Shown here: positions 1 to 6,671 of the stretch, piece after piece
How positions within the stretch are numbered: position 1 is the stretch's first letter
Layout of the letters: each line of letters begins with the position of its first letter
Origin: Cyclobacteriaceae bacterium
GTDB lineage: Bacteria > Bacteroidota > Bacteroidia > Cytophagales > Cyclobacteriaceae
NCBI GenBank assembly: GCA_009885605.1
Contig: VFKK01000150.1
Coordinates: 1 to 14,825, forward strand
DNA length: 14,825 bases
Direction of reading: 5' to 3'
Translations under genes and position numbers: made by a program
Notes under the pieces: generated by a model
The model's input: the letters and a program-made list of their open reading frames with translations, nothing else
Database searches by the model: none
Told to the model about the DNA's origin: nothing

Positions 1-881
1 GGTAGACCTGCGGTAAAGTTCACGCCCGTACTGAATGCGATGGATTTGAATGGAATCAATCCCTGATCATGGTACATCGCAAGAATCCCGTCAAACTTAG
101 TTTGATGCATCATTCCGAAAAATCCATCTGCCGGATAAGGCCCAAAAACATATTTGTTATGATCTTTTAATTCCCTAATCGCCGGCTTGATTATTTTTTC
201 TTCCTCTTCGCCTAGTAGCCCGTCTTCTCCTGCATGGGGGTTCAGCCCCAGCACAGCAATCTTCGGCTTATTGATTCCGAAATCATTTTCCAGACTTTTC
301 AAAAGAAGATTAGCCTTTTGGATGATTCGCTCCTTTGTGATCGTTTCGGAGACTTTTGCCAGAGGAACATGACCCGTCACCAAACCAACTCGAAGCTGTT
401 CTGCCACCATCAGCATCAGACTTGAAGTTGAGCCGACTGCTTCTGTAATGAATTCTGTATGTCCTACAAATGGAAGTTCCTCCGAATTGATGTTATTTTT
501 GTTAACGGGAGCAGTGACTAACGCCTGGATTTTTCCGGCCTTCAGATCGTTTACAGCAGCTTTTAAAACTTCCAAAGCAAATTTTCCTGCTTCCTGAGTT
601 TCCACGCCTGGGATCACATCCGGACAATCTTCCGTCACGTTGATCACATTGATTTTCTTGTGCTGGATTTCCTCGATGCTCCTAATCTGCACAAAATTGA
701 AATCCTCCAGATTCAAAAGTTTTCTGTAAAAAGTCAGGATTTTGCCATGAGCATAGATCAATGGGGTGAAAGACTTGTGTGTCCGATTGTCAATAATCGC
801 TTTCATCGTGACCTCAGGTCCGATTCCATTGATATCACCTATGCTAATCCCAATAATGGGTCTTGACTTTTTTGCGTTCAT
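1..881 (-). CDS. pdxA: 4-hydroxythreonine-4-phosphate dehydrogenase PdxA (C-terminus beyond window)
   Basis: Cytoplasmic enzyme of the DXP-dependent vitamin B6 pathway; it oxidises 4-phosphohydroxy-L-threonine with NAD+, and the product goes on to pyridoxine 5'-phosphate through PdxJ. Reading the minus strand from the ATG at 881-879 gives an uninterrupted frame of 293 codons that runs off the left edge. Family motifs appear in order: GDINGIGPEV near the N-terminus, GHTEF in the middle, LNPHAGEDG, then GPYPADGFFG and YHDQGLIPFK close to the edge. The His residues of GHTEF and YHDQG belong to the metal and substrate site known in this family. PdxA is usually about 330-350 residues, so only a short C-terminal part is missing. 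An in-frame stop lies just upstream of the ATG, which fixes the start. It is divergent from rsmA across 113 bp in which I see no clean promoter. Confidence 0.95.
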   Translation of the reverse strand, partial: MNAKKSRPIIGISIGDINGIGPEVTMKAIIDNRTHKSFTPLIYAHGKILTFYRKLLNLEDFNFVQIRSIEEIQHKKINVINVTEDCPDVIPGVETQEAGKFALEVLKAAVNDLKAGKIQALVTAPVNKNNINSEELPFVGHTEFITEAVGSTSSLMLMVAEQLRVGLVTGHVPLAKVSETITKERIIQKANLLLKSLENDFGINKPKIAVLGLNPHAGEDGLLGEEEEKIIKPAIRELKDHNKYVFGPYPADGFFGMMHQTKFDGILAMYHDQGLIPFKSIAFSTGVNFTAGL

Positions 882-994
882 ATGATTAGGTTTTGAAAGT
901 CCGGTGCCTCGTTAGGGCGATCTTACTTTAGACCTTTAGGAATATTCTCTTAATTTTAGGACTGCAATTTATAAAATTTTATCAGAGCTAACCG

Positions 995-1780
995 ATGGAA
1001 AAAGTCAAAGCCAAAAAACACCTTGGACAGCACTTTTTGACCGATTTGAGTATTGCTGAGCAAATAGCTCAGGCGGTCAAAGGGCATGGAGGTGTCACCA
1101 AAGTCCTGGAAATTGGTCCGGGAATGGGGGTACTGACAGATTATCTGCTTAAGGGGCCTCTGGATCTGTTTATTATAGATATTGACAAAGAGTCAATCAC
1201 CTATCTCCACAAGAAATATCCTGAGCTTGGAGAGAAAATTATTCAGGGAGATTTTCTGAGACTGGATCTCAGGAAGACTTTTGAGGAGAAATATGCCATC
1301 ATCGGTAATTTTCCTTACAACATTTCCTCTCAGATATTATTCAAAGTCCTGGAAGAAAAGAGTAAGATAACTGAGGTCGTCTGCATGCTTCAAAAAGAAG
1401 TTGCCAAACGAATCGCTTCACCAAAAGGAAATAAAGACTACGGAATCTTGTCCGTTTTACTTCAGGCATTCTACGATATTGATTACCTTTTTTCCGTGCC
1501 TCCGGAAGTATTTGATCCACCTCCAAAAGTCAATTCAGGCGTAATCAGACTTACCCGAAATAAAACGGAAAAGCTGGATTGCAGCGAAAGACTCTTCTTC
1601 CAGGTTGTGAAAGCAGGTTTTGCTACCCGAAGAAAAACTCTAAGGAATTGCTTGAAATCTTTCCAACTTCCCGAGGAATTAAAGGTTAATTCCATAATGG
1701 ACAAACGTGCTGAGCAATTGGACGTGGCTGATTTTGTCTTTCTAACCCAACAAATAGAGGCTTCCCGTGGAAACGATTAA
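995..1780 (+). CDS. rsmA: 16S rRNA (adenine1518-N6/adenine1519-N6)-dimethyltransferase RsmA (KsgA)
   Basis: SAM-dependent enzyme that dimethylates two adjacent adenines in the loop of helix 45 of 16S rRNA, a late checkpoint in 30S assembly. The 261-residue product is normal for the family. The N-terminal RNA/SAM-binding stretch KKHLGQHFL is at residues 7-15, SAM motif I EIGPGMG at 39-45, the catalytic NFPY (motif IV, N-x-P-Y) at 105-108, and the C-terminal family signature PPEVFDPPPKVNS at 169-181. The ATG at 995 follows an AT-rich stretch without a Shine-Dalgarno sequence, and the protein begins at the expected place relative to KKHLGQHFL. Its last 14 bp overlap mgtE, so the two are probably co-transcribed and translationally coupled. 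In many proteobacteria the same gene is in one operon with pdxA; here the two are divergent. Confidence 0.96.
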   Translation: MEKVKAKKHLGQHFLTDLSIAEQIAQAVKGHGGVTKVLEIGPGMGVLTDYLLKGPLDLFIIDIDKESITYLHKKYPELGEKIIQGDFLRLDLRKTFEEKYAIIGNFPYNISSQILFKVLEEKSKITEVVCMLQKEVAKRIASPKGNKDYGILSVLLQAFYDIDYLFSVPPEVFDPPPKVNSGVIRLTRNKTEKLDCSERLFFQVVKAGFATRRKTLRNCLKSFQLPEELKVNSIMDKRAEQLDVADFVFLTQQIEASRGND

Positions 1781-3134
1781 ACAATTCGAACTTTCAAAAG
1801 AGTATCTGGAGAGTCTGCGCCAAGGTATTGAGGCAGAGAATCTGGAATTTATCCGCGAGTCACTTGATGGGGTAAACGTGGCCGACGTTGCTGCGATTCT
1901 GGATGAACTTTCCCTGGATGAGTCGATCTATGTCCTTCGAATTCTTCCGGGCCAACTCGCAGCGGATATTTTAATAGAGTTGGATGATACCACGCTGTTT
2001 AAGGTCCTGAAGGAAATGGAAGAGGAAGAGATTTCTTCTTTCATCGAATTGATGGATTCTGATGATGGTGCGGATATTTTGAATCTGCTTCCGGAAAAAG
2101 AGAGGGAGGATGTAATCAGTCACTTTAAGGACCAAATCAAGTCAGATCAAATCCTTGAACTCTTACGCTACGAAGAAGATACAGCTGGTGGTATCATGGC
2201 CAAGGAATACATTCGGGCAAACAAAAACTGGAATGTAGTTCAGACGATCAATGAAATTCGGAGACAAGCCGAAAACGTAGAAAAAATCTACTCGATCTAT
2301 GTGGTCAACAATCGACAGCAATTACTGGGCAGAGTTTCCCTGAAGAAAATTGTCCTTGCTGCAGAAGACACCCGAATCGAAGATATCTACGATGACGAGG
2401 TAGTTTCAGTCCCTACTCATATGGATCAGGAGCACGTAGCCGAAATCATGCGAAAGTATGACTTGGAATCTGTTCCGGTGGTGAATACTAAGAATAAACT
2501 CGTGGGTAGGATTACCGTCGATGATATTTTGGATGTAATCCGTGAAGAAGCAGATGAGGATATTCAGGCAATGTCCGGTATCTCGGATACCGTTGACGAA
2601 TATGACAGCGTTATCAAACTAACTAAAGCGAGGCTTCCCTGGTTGATGATCGGAATTGTCGGAGGATTGCTGGGAGCTGGCTTTATTGGGTTTTTTGAGG
2701 AGGGATTGAGCAAAGTAACTGCCCTTGCATTTTTCATTCCGCTCATTACTGCGACTGGAGGAAATGTCGGGATCCAATCTTCCTCCCTTGTGGTGCAGTC
2801 TCTCGCCAACAAATCTGCTTTCGATGATTCGCTTTGGACCAGATTTGTAAAAGGATTGATTGTCGCTATTATCAATGGTTTGATCCTGGCAACATTTGTC
2901 TTTGGTGTGGTGGTATTATTTTATCATACGGAAGTGGCCTTCGCGCTTGTGGTTTCTATTGCGCTTTTCTCGGTGGTTTTGCTTTCCTCATTCATGGGCA
3001 CTTTTACACCGATTGTCTTGGATAGGTTTGGCATCAATCCCGCTTTGGCATCGGGTCCATTTATTACAACCGCTAATGATTTGATAGGTTTGGCGGTCTA
3101 CTTTTTGGTAGCAATGTCATTGCTGAATATTTAA
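1767..3134 (+). CDS. mgtE: magnesium transporter MgtE
   Basis: Inner-membrane Mg2+ channel gated by its own cytoplasmic Mg2+-sensing domains. The 455-residue length is typical. Residues about 20-135 form the helical, acidic N domain (for example EMEEEE at 83-88). Two CBS domains follow at about 140-260, opening with TAGGIMAKEYI. After a linking helix, roughly residues 288-455 hold about five hydrophobic helices. The pore signature GGNVGIQSS is at 331-339, and GPFITTANDLIG with Asp438, the likely pore acid of the family, is at 430-441. The start is GTG at 1767. An in-frame TAG at 1755-1757 rules out anything earlier, and the next Met is about 80 residues in, inside the N domain. An AGAGG-like sequence (1756-1760) precedes the GTG. 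The gene overlaps the end of rsmA and sits 12 bp before the next gene. Confidence 0.95.
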   Translation: METIKQFELSKEYLESLRQGIEAENLEFIRESLDGVNVADVAAILDELSLDESIYVLRILPGQLAADILIELDDTTLFKVLKEMEEEEISSFIELMDSDDGADILNLLPEKEREDVISHFKDQIKSDQILELLRYEEDTAGGIMAKEYIRANKNWNVVQTINEIRRQAENVEKIYSIYVVNNRQQLLGRVSLKKIVLAAEDTRIEDIYDDEVVSVPTHMDQEHVAEIMRKYDLESVPVVNTKNKLVGRITVDDILDVIREEADEDIQAMSGISDTVDEYDSVIKLTKARLPWLMIGIVGGLLGAGFIGFFEEGLSKVTALAFFIPLITATGGNVGIQSSSLVVQSLANKSAFDDSLWTRFVKGLIVAIINGLILATFVFGVVVLFYHTEVAFALVVSIALFSVVLLSSFMGTFTPIVLDRFGINPALASGPFITTANDLIGLAVYFLVAMSLLNI

Positions 3135-3146
3135 GAATATCCGAAA

Positions 3147-4076
3147 ATGAAAATCCTGATTATTGACGAAATGCATCCTGGCATTGTTCCTATGCTTAAA
3201 AAGGACAGACATCTAGTCACCTATTCTCCCAAAATTACAAGAGCCGAAATTCTTGGTCAGGTGGAAGAATACGATGGTTTGATCATTCGGTCCAAAACTC
3301 CGATGGACCGCGAACTTCTGGAGAGAGCAACTAACCTCAAATTCATAGGAAGGGCAGGAGCGGGGCTCGATCAGATTGACCTTGACTATTTGGTAAAGCA
3401 TGGAATCAAGTTATTTCATGCAGCAAAAGGAAACAGAGATGCCGTAGCGGAACATGCTTTAGGGATGATTTTAGCTTTGTTCAACCAGTTACCAAAAGCT
3501 GATCAGGAAATAAGGAAAGGGATTTGGGATCGTGAAGGAAATCGTGGACATGAACTTGCCGGTAAAACTGTCGGGATCATGGGCTATGGAAATATGGGAA
3601 AAGCCTTTGCGAAGCGCCTTCACGGGTTCAAAGTAAAGGTGCTTGCATTTGATAAATTCAAACTTGGTTTTGGTGATGAATTCGTACAGGAAGTGACCTG
3701 GGAAAAGCTCAAAGAAGAAGCCGATATTTTGAGCATTCATGTTCCGCTGACTCCGGAGACGCGGGATTTTTTCACAATCGAAGAATTGGAAAGTTTCAAT
3801 AAACCGTTTTGGCTGATCAATACTGCAAGAGGAGAGGTCATTACTTTTAAAACGCTGAACGAAGGATTGGATATGGGAATTCTTCGGGGTGCAGTTTTGG
3901 ATGTTCTGGAAAATGAAAAATTCCAGAAGTTTACCCCAGAGCAAAAATCGGAATTTGAAGTGCTGGCAGCCCGAACTAATGTTCTTTTTAGTCCTCATGT
4001 AGCCGGTTGGACTTTTGAGTCGTATGAGAAAATAAACAAAGTGCTCGTAAAGAAAATCAGGAAAGCTTTTAAGTGA
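3147..4076 (+). CDS. D-isomer-specific 2-hydroxyacid dehydrogenase (phosphoglycerate-dehydrogenase-like)
   Basis: Cytoplasmic NAD-dependent oxidoreductase that interconverts a 2-hydroxyacid and its 2-oxoacid. The 309 residues hold only the catalytic and nucleotide-binding domains, without the C-terminal ACT domain of full-length SerA. Visible motifs are GRAGAGLDQID (68-78), the Rossmann GYGNMG (146-151) followed by Asp169 at the end of beta-2 (which favours NAD over NADP), HVPLTPET (198-205), NTARGE with catalytic Arg228 (225-230), LDVLENE with the catalytic acid (Glu255 or Glu257), and SPHVAGW with catalytic His284 (282-288). It starts 12 bp after mgtE, so it is probably the third gene of that transcript. 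3-Phosphoglycerate is a plausible substrate given the GRAGAGLD motif, but glycerate, lactate or other 2-hydroxyacids cannot be excluded, so no symbol is given. Confidence 0.88.
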   Translation: MKILIIDEMHPGIVPMLKKDRHLVTYSPKITRAEILGQVEEYDGLIIRSKTPMDRELLERATNLKFIGRAGAGLDQIDLDYLVKHGIKLFHAAKGNRDAVAEHALGMILALFNQLPKADQEIRKGIWDREGNRGHELAGKTVGIMGYGNMGKAFAKRLHGFKVKVLAFDKFKLGFGDEFVQEVTWEKLKEEADILSIHVPLTPETRDFFTIEELESFNKPFWLINTARGEVITFKTLNEGLDMGILRGAVLDVLENEKFQKFTPEQKSEFEVLAARTNVLFSPHVAGWTFESYEKINKVLVKKIRKAFK

Positions 4077-4116
4077 TTTTCCGCCTTTATTTGTACCTTT
4101 TTGAAAACTAGCTTGC

Positions 4117-4147
4117 TTTGCTTTGTATGGAAGGTTTGTTATATTTG
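4117..4147 (+). promoter_or_regulatory. Bacteroidota-type promoter for the greA transcript
   Basis: TTTG at 4117-4120 and TATATTTG at 4140-4147 match the Bacteroidota sigma-ABfr consensus (-33 TTTG, -7 TANNTTTG) with a 19-bp spacer. Transcription would begin around 4154, upstream of the terminator hairpin at 4168. No TANNTTTG match lies between the hairpin and greA. This rests on sequence match only. Confidence 0.5.
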
Positions 4148-4167
4148 AACGTTAAATAATGGCAAGT

Positions 4168-4211
4168 AACAAAGTAACGGTCCCACTCACGCGACCGTTA
4201 CTTTGTTTTTT
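4168..4211 (+). terminator. strong intrinsic terminator located in the greA leader
   Basis: A perfect 15-bp inverted repeat pairs 4168-4182 (AACAAAGTAACGGTC) with 4193-4207 (GACCGTTACTTTGTT) around a 10-nt loop, followed by a run of T to 4211. It may end the rsmA-mgtE-dehydrogenase transcript. It also lies about 15 bp downstream of the predicted start of the greA mRNA and 27 bp before the greA ATG, so it may attenuate greA as well. There is no T-run on the other strand, so it should act only rightward. Confidence 0.85.
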
Positions 4212-4237
4212 ATGCCTTTAGAAGAGATTAAAAAACT

Positions 4238-4711
4238 ATGGGAACAATACAATATTACACCGAAGAAGGCCTGAAAAGACTGAAAGATGAACTTCAGGAG
4301 TTGAAGGGCAAAGGGAGAATGGATATCGCCAAGCAGATTGCTGAAGCGAGAGACAAAGGTGACTTGAGTGAAAATGCAGAGTACGATGCTGCCAAAGACG
4401 CACAAGGCCATCTGGAGCTAAAAATCGCCAAGCTTGAAGCTGTGGTAGGTAACGCTCGAATCCTGGACAATTCACAAATGGACACTTCCAAAGTAGGAAT
4501 TCTTTGCACCGTAAAAATCAAAAATGTAAAGAGTGGAATGACTGTAAGCTACACATTGGTGTCCGAGGAAGAAGCTGATTTGAAAGCAGGAAAGATTTCC
4601 CTTGCCTCTCCTTTCGGAAAAGGTTTGGTCGGAAAATCATTGGGTGATATCGCAGAGATCAATGCCCCTGCCGGTCAATTGCAATTCGAAATTCTGGAAA
4701 TCAATTATTGA
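4238..4711 (+). CDS. greA: transcription elongation factor GreA
   Basis: Binds in the RNA polymerase secondary channel and stimulates cleavage of backtracked RNA, rescuing stalled complexes. The 157-residue length is standard. Residues about 1-75 form the antiparallel coiled coil, with the conserved tip GDLSENAEYDAAK at 41-53. Asp42 and Glu45 there are the acidic residues known to help hold the catalytic Mg2+ in the family. Residues about 80-157 are the FKBP-like domain, with signature SPFGKGLVGKSLGD at 124-137. The ATG at 4238 follows an A-rich stretch typical of Bacteroidota starts. Upstream are a candidate promoter and a strong terminator inside the leader, suggesting control by attenuation. 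A small terminator follows the stop codon, ahead of the HIT gene. Confidence 0.96.
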   Translation: MGTIQYYTEEGLKRLKDELQELKGKGRMDIAKQIAEARDKGDLSENAEYDAAKDAQGHLELKIAKLEAVVGNARILDNSQMDTSKVGILCTVKIKNVKSGMTVSYTLVSEEEADLKAGKISLASPFGKGLVGKSLGDIAEINAPAGQLQFEILEINY

Positions 4712-4715
4712 TACC

Positions 4716-4739
4716 AGCCCGGCTAGTCCGGGTTTTTTT
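4716..4739 (+). terminator. short intrinsic terminator after greA
   Basis: CCCGG (4718-4722) pairs with CCGGG (4728-4732) around a 5-nt loop and is followed by seven T. Flanking A-T and G-T pairs can lengthen the stem to 7 bp. It begins 5 bp after the greA stop and ends 12 bp before the HIT start codon, so the HIT gene, if it has no promoter of its own, depends on read-through. Confidence 0.7.
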
Positions 4740-4751
4740 GTACAAAAAGCT

Positions 4752-5144
4752 ATGGCATCTATTTTCACCAAAATCATCAATAGAGAAATTCCCGCTCAAA
4801 TTGTAGCTGAGGATGAAAATTACATTGCATTTCTGGACATCATGCCTTTGGTCAAAGGGCATGTTCTGGTAGTGCCAAAGCAGGAATTGAGTTATATTTT
4901 TGATATGGAGCCTGATGCATTAGCAGGCTTACACCTTTTTGCTCAGAAGGTGGCAAAAGCCATGGACAAAACCATCAAATGTACCCGAATCGGAGTGGCT
5001 GTGATTGGTTTGGAAGTGCCTCATGTGCATGTTCATTTGGTTCCTCTTCGCACAATGGACGACATCAATTTCACCAGACCTAAGTTGAAATTGACTCCGG
5101 AAGAAATGGCGGAGACTGCGGATGCGGTTCGTTCTGGTTTCTGA
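4752..5144 (+). CDS. HIT-family protein (histidine-triad nucleotide-binding/hydrolase)
   Basis: Small cytoplasmic protein of 130 residues in the Hint/HIT branch, whose members hydrolyse nucleoside phosphoramidates or related nucleotide conjugates; the exact substrate is not evident. The N-terminus has the Hint-like pattern SIFTKIINREIPA followed by FLDIMPLVKGHVLVVPK. The histidine triad HVHVHLVPL is at residues 91-99, and His93 is the expected nucleophile. The frame is open upstream to 4602 inside greA, but the ATG at 4752 is the right start. It gives the normal family length, it directly precedes the conserved SIFTKI stretch, and it follows the A-rich sequence ACAAAAAGCT. It lies downstream of greA with a short terminator between them. 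Confidence 0.92.
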   Translation: MASIFTKIINREIPAQIVAEDENYIAFLDIMPLVKGHVLVVPKQELSYIFDMEPDALAGLHLFAQKVAKAMDKTIKCTRIGVAVIGLEVPHVHVHLVPLRTMDDINFTRPKLKLTPEEMAETADAVRSGF

Positions 5145-5149
5145 GTTTT

Positions 5150-5229
5150 AGTGATCAGTTGCAGTATTCAGTGATCAGTCGCAGTATTTAGTGATCGGTG
5201 TTGAAGCCTGGTGATCAGTTACAGTTCGC
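5150..5229 (+). repeat. tandem array, four 20-bp degenerate copies built on CAGT sub-repeats
   Basis: Four units of exactly 20 bp start at 5150, 5170, 5190 and 5210. All begin with (A/G)GTGATC(A/G)GT. Copies 1 and 2 are nearly identical, and copies 3 and 4 diverge in their second halves. Within a unit, CAGT recurs at spacings of 6 and 7 bp (CAGTTG, CAGTATT, CAGTGAT). Three of the four copies contain the palindrome TGATCA. The array starts 6 bp after the HIT stop codon and matches the array at 5746-5804 in reverse orientation. Confidence 0.75.
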
Positions 5230-5319
5230 AATTGTAGTAGGTTGGATTACTCAAAAGAAGCTGGGTTTCGTTAAATTGAATACTTAAGAATTATATTTTT
5301 AATTTAAACTTTTTCAAAG

Positions 5320-5694
5320 ATGGATTTCAAAGGGCTTTTAGCATATCAAAAAGGATTTGAACTTGCCATGGAGATTTTTCAGTTTAGTAAATCCTTTCCA
5401 AAAGAAGAGAAATATTCTTTAACAGATCAAATAAGAAGATCAGCCAGGTCTGTTTGTGCTTGTATCGGAGAATCTTATCGAAAAAGACTTTATCCGGCAC
5501 ACTTTATTTCCAAACTCTCTGATTCAGACATGGAAAATAGTGAAACTCAAGTATGGTTAGACTTCGCATTTGAATGTGAGTATTTGGATAAAGAAAGTCA
5601 CGAAAAGCTTACCGAGAAAGTGAAAGAGGTTGGAAAACTTTTGAATTATATGATTCTCAATCCAGAAAAATTTGGTTCTAAAAAGATCAATTGA
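5320..5694 (+). CDS. four-helix-bundle protein of the S23/IVP (23S rRNA intervening-sequence) family
   Basis: A 124-residue, almost wholly helical protein with the family pattern: an aromatic-led first helix (FKGLLAYQKGFELAMEIF), then FP-x-E followed by LTDQIRRSARSVCACIGESYRK at about 38-58, which corresponds to the family's L-x-x-Q-x-R-R-A-x-x-S-x-x-x-N-I-A-E-G core, and a C-terminal pair of helices. Relatives are encoded inside intervening sequences of 23S rRNA genes in Leptospira, are scattered widely in Bacteroidota, and share a fold with the Avd accessory protein of diversity-generating retroelements. The cellular role of stand-alone copies is unknown. No reverse transcriptase is present in this window. 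A hand count over 5341-5520 gives about 34% G+C against roughly 40-45% in sampled lines of greA-HIT and icmF. No good promoter is seen upstream; TATATTTT at 5292-5299 is only a weak -7 match. Confidence 0.85.
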   Translation: MDFKGLLAYQKGFELAMEIFQFSKSFPKEEKYSLTDQIRRSARSVCACIGESYRKRLYPAHFISKLSDSDMENSETQVWLDFAFECEYLDKESHEKLTEKVKEVGKLLNYMILNPEKFGSKKIN

Positions 5695-5745
5695 ATATTG
5701 ATTAAATCCCAGCTTACACGGATACTAAAGGATTGAAATTGAAAG

Positions 5746-5804
5746 TGAACACTGTTACGTGTCACTGCGACTGAACACTGGGGCTGAATACTGTCAACTG
5801 ACTG
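5746..5804 (-). repeat. degenerate CAGT array, inverted copy of the array at 5150
   Basis: Read on the minus strand it runs CAGTTGA, CAGTATT, CAGCCC, CAGTGTT, CAGTCG, CAGTGAC and, after one degenerate unit, CAGTGTT. These are the same 6-7-bp units as upstream of the four-helix-bundle gene. It ends directly against the stop codon of the sugar kinase on the minus strand, so that transcript would run into it. Confidence 0.7.
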
Positions 5805-6671
5805 TTAATCAAACCTATCCCCGGAATACCTCGGCGTTCCTCCCTTTTGCGTAGCTACAAAAGCACCAAGTTTGCAGGCATAATCAAGGATTTCTTTTGG
5901 ATTTTTATCGTCTAGATAGGTCTTAACAAAGCCGCTCAAAAAGGCATCGCCTGCGCCAATGCTGTCTTCAACTTTTACCTTGTAACCCGAATGCGCAGTA
6001 ATTACTCCTTTTTGGTAAATCAAAGCTCCTTTTGAACCTCGAGTCACGCATATAATTTCCATCGGAAAGTGCTTATCAAGATGTCCACAAAGGCCTTCGA
6101 CGGTTGGTTCGGTTTTGAAATAATCAGCAAAAATCTCCAACTCGTCTTCGTTGATTTTCAGAACGTCTGCATATCCAAGAAGTGTTTCAATCACTTCGAA
6201 ATCATAAAATGGTGGGCGGAGATTCGCATCAAAAATGCGTAAAACAGGATGACGCAGAAGGTGAAGAAGGGTTTTTAAGCTTTCTGTATTTCGCACTCCC
6301 AAGGAGCCAAAAACAAACGCATCTGCATCTTCTACTGCCTGATCCATTTCTTCATTCCATTGGATAAAGTCCCAGGCAACGGGGGAGACAATCGTATATC
6401 TAATATTTTCTGGGTCGGAATTATCCACCAAAACCCGGGAGGTTTCATGTTCAACGTTTGTTTGAATCATGTCCGTCGGAATTTCAAAACTGTTCAGAAA
6501 TTCAAGGAGATTTTTTCCGTCGGTATCATTTCCAATTGCAGAAATAAGCCGGGAATTCAGTCCCAATTGATGGAGATTGAGTGCTACGTTCATGGGTGCT
6601 CCTCCTGCAACTGGTCCAGTTGGCAGACAATCCCATAGCATTTCTCCGAAAATGACAACTTTATACGACAT
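5805..6671 (-). CDS. PfkB-family carbohydrate kinase (fructokinase-like)
   Basis: ATP-dependent cytoplasmic sugar kinase of the ribokinase/PfkB superfamily, 288 residues. The N-terminus FGEMLWDCLPTG followed by GGAPMNVALNLHQLG (residues about 23-37) is the sugar-binding PfkB signature 1 in the form usual for bacterial fructokinases. DANLRPP (148-154) and INEDELE (173-179) are mid-protein signatures. DSIGAGDAF (236-244), with catalytic base Asp242 and the anion hole in GAGD, is PfkB signature 2. The ATG at 6671 overlaps the stop of the upstream transporter gene by 11 bp, so translation is probably coupled and the kinase is expected to act on the sugar that the transporter brings in. Fructose is the best guess from the N-terminal motif. 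The stop codon abuts a repeat array and no T-run terminator is visible. Confidence 0.9.
   Translation of the reverse strand: MSYKVVIFGEMLWDCLPTGPVAGGAPMNVALNLHQLGLNSRLISAIGNDTDGKNLLEFLNSFEIPTDMIQTNVEHETSRVLVDNSDPENIRYTIVSPVAWDFIQWNEEMDQAVEDADAFVFGSLGVRNTESLKTLLHLLRHPVLRIFDANLRPPFYDFEVIETLLGYADVLKINEDELEIFADYFKTEPTVEGLCGHLDKHFPMEIICVTRGSKGALIYQKGVITAHSGYKVKVEDSIGAGDAFLSGFVKTYLDDKNPKEILDYACKLGAFVATQKGGTPRYSGDRFD

Larger units (their letters stand above)
5150..5804. other. repeat-bounded cassette carrying the four-helix-bundle gene
   Basis: The array at 5150-5229 and the one at 5746-5804 are inverted relative to each other. CAGTATTCAG at 5162-5171 is matched by its exact complement at 5784-5793. 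CAGTCGCAGT at 5176-5185 is matched by its complement at 5764-5773. The nested order is what a terminal inverted repeat would give. The single gene between them, 5320-5694, is AT-richer than its neighbours. No transposase and no target-site duplication are visible, so calling it mobile is inference. Confidence 0.4.

Noticed and set aside
882..994. Divergent promoters between pdxA and rsmA
   Set aside because: Only partial TANNTTTG-like strings (for example TAATTTTA) without correctly spaced TTTG; not strong enough to list.
1341..1704. Antisense open frames opposite rsmA, and similar ones opposite mgtE, icmF and the transporter
   Set aside because: They are low-complexity shadows of strongly recognised genes on the other strand, with no start context or family resemblance.
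4602..4751. Longer HIT protein starting at 4602 inside greA
   Set aside because: The extra 50 residues are an out-of-frame reading of greA and unlike any HIT N-terminus; the ATG at 4752 gives the usual start and length.
5150..5229. CRISPR array
   Set aside because: Units are contiguous and degenerate with no unique spacers and no cas genes.
5320..5694. Four-helix-bundle protein as Avd of a diversity-generating retroelement
   Set aside because: No reverse transcriptase, template repeat or variable repeat is present nearby; only the fold family is shared.
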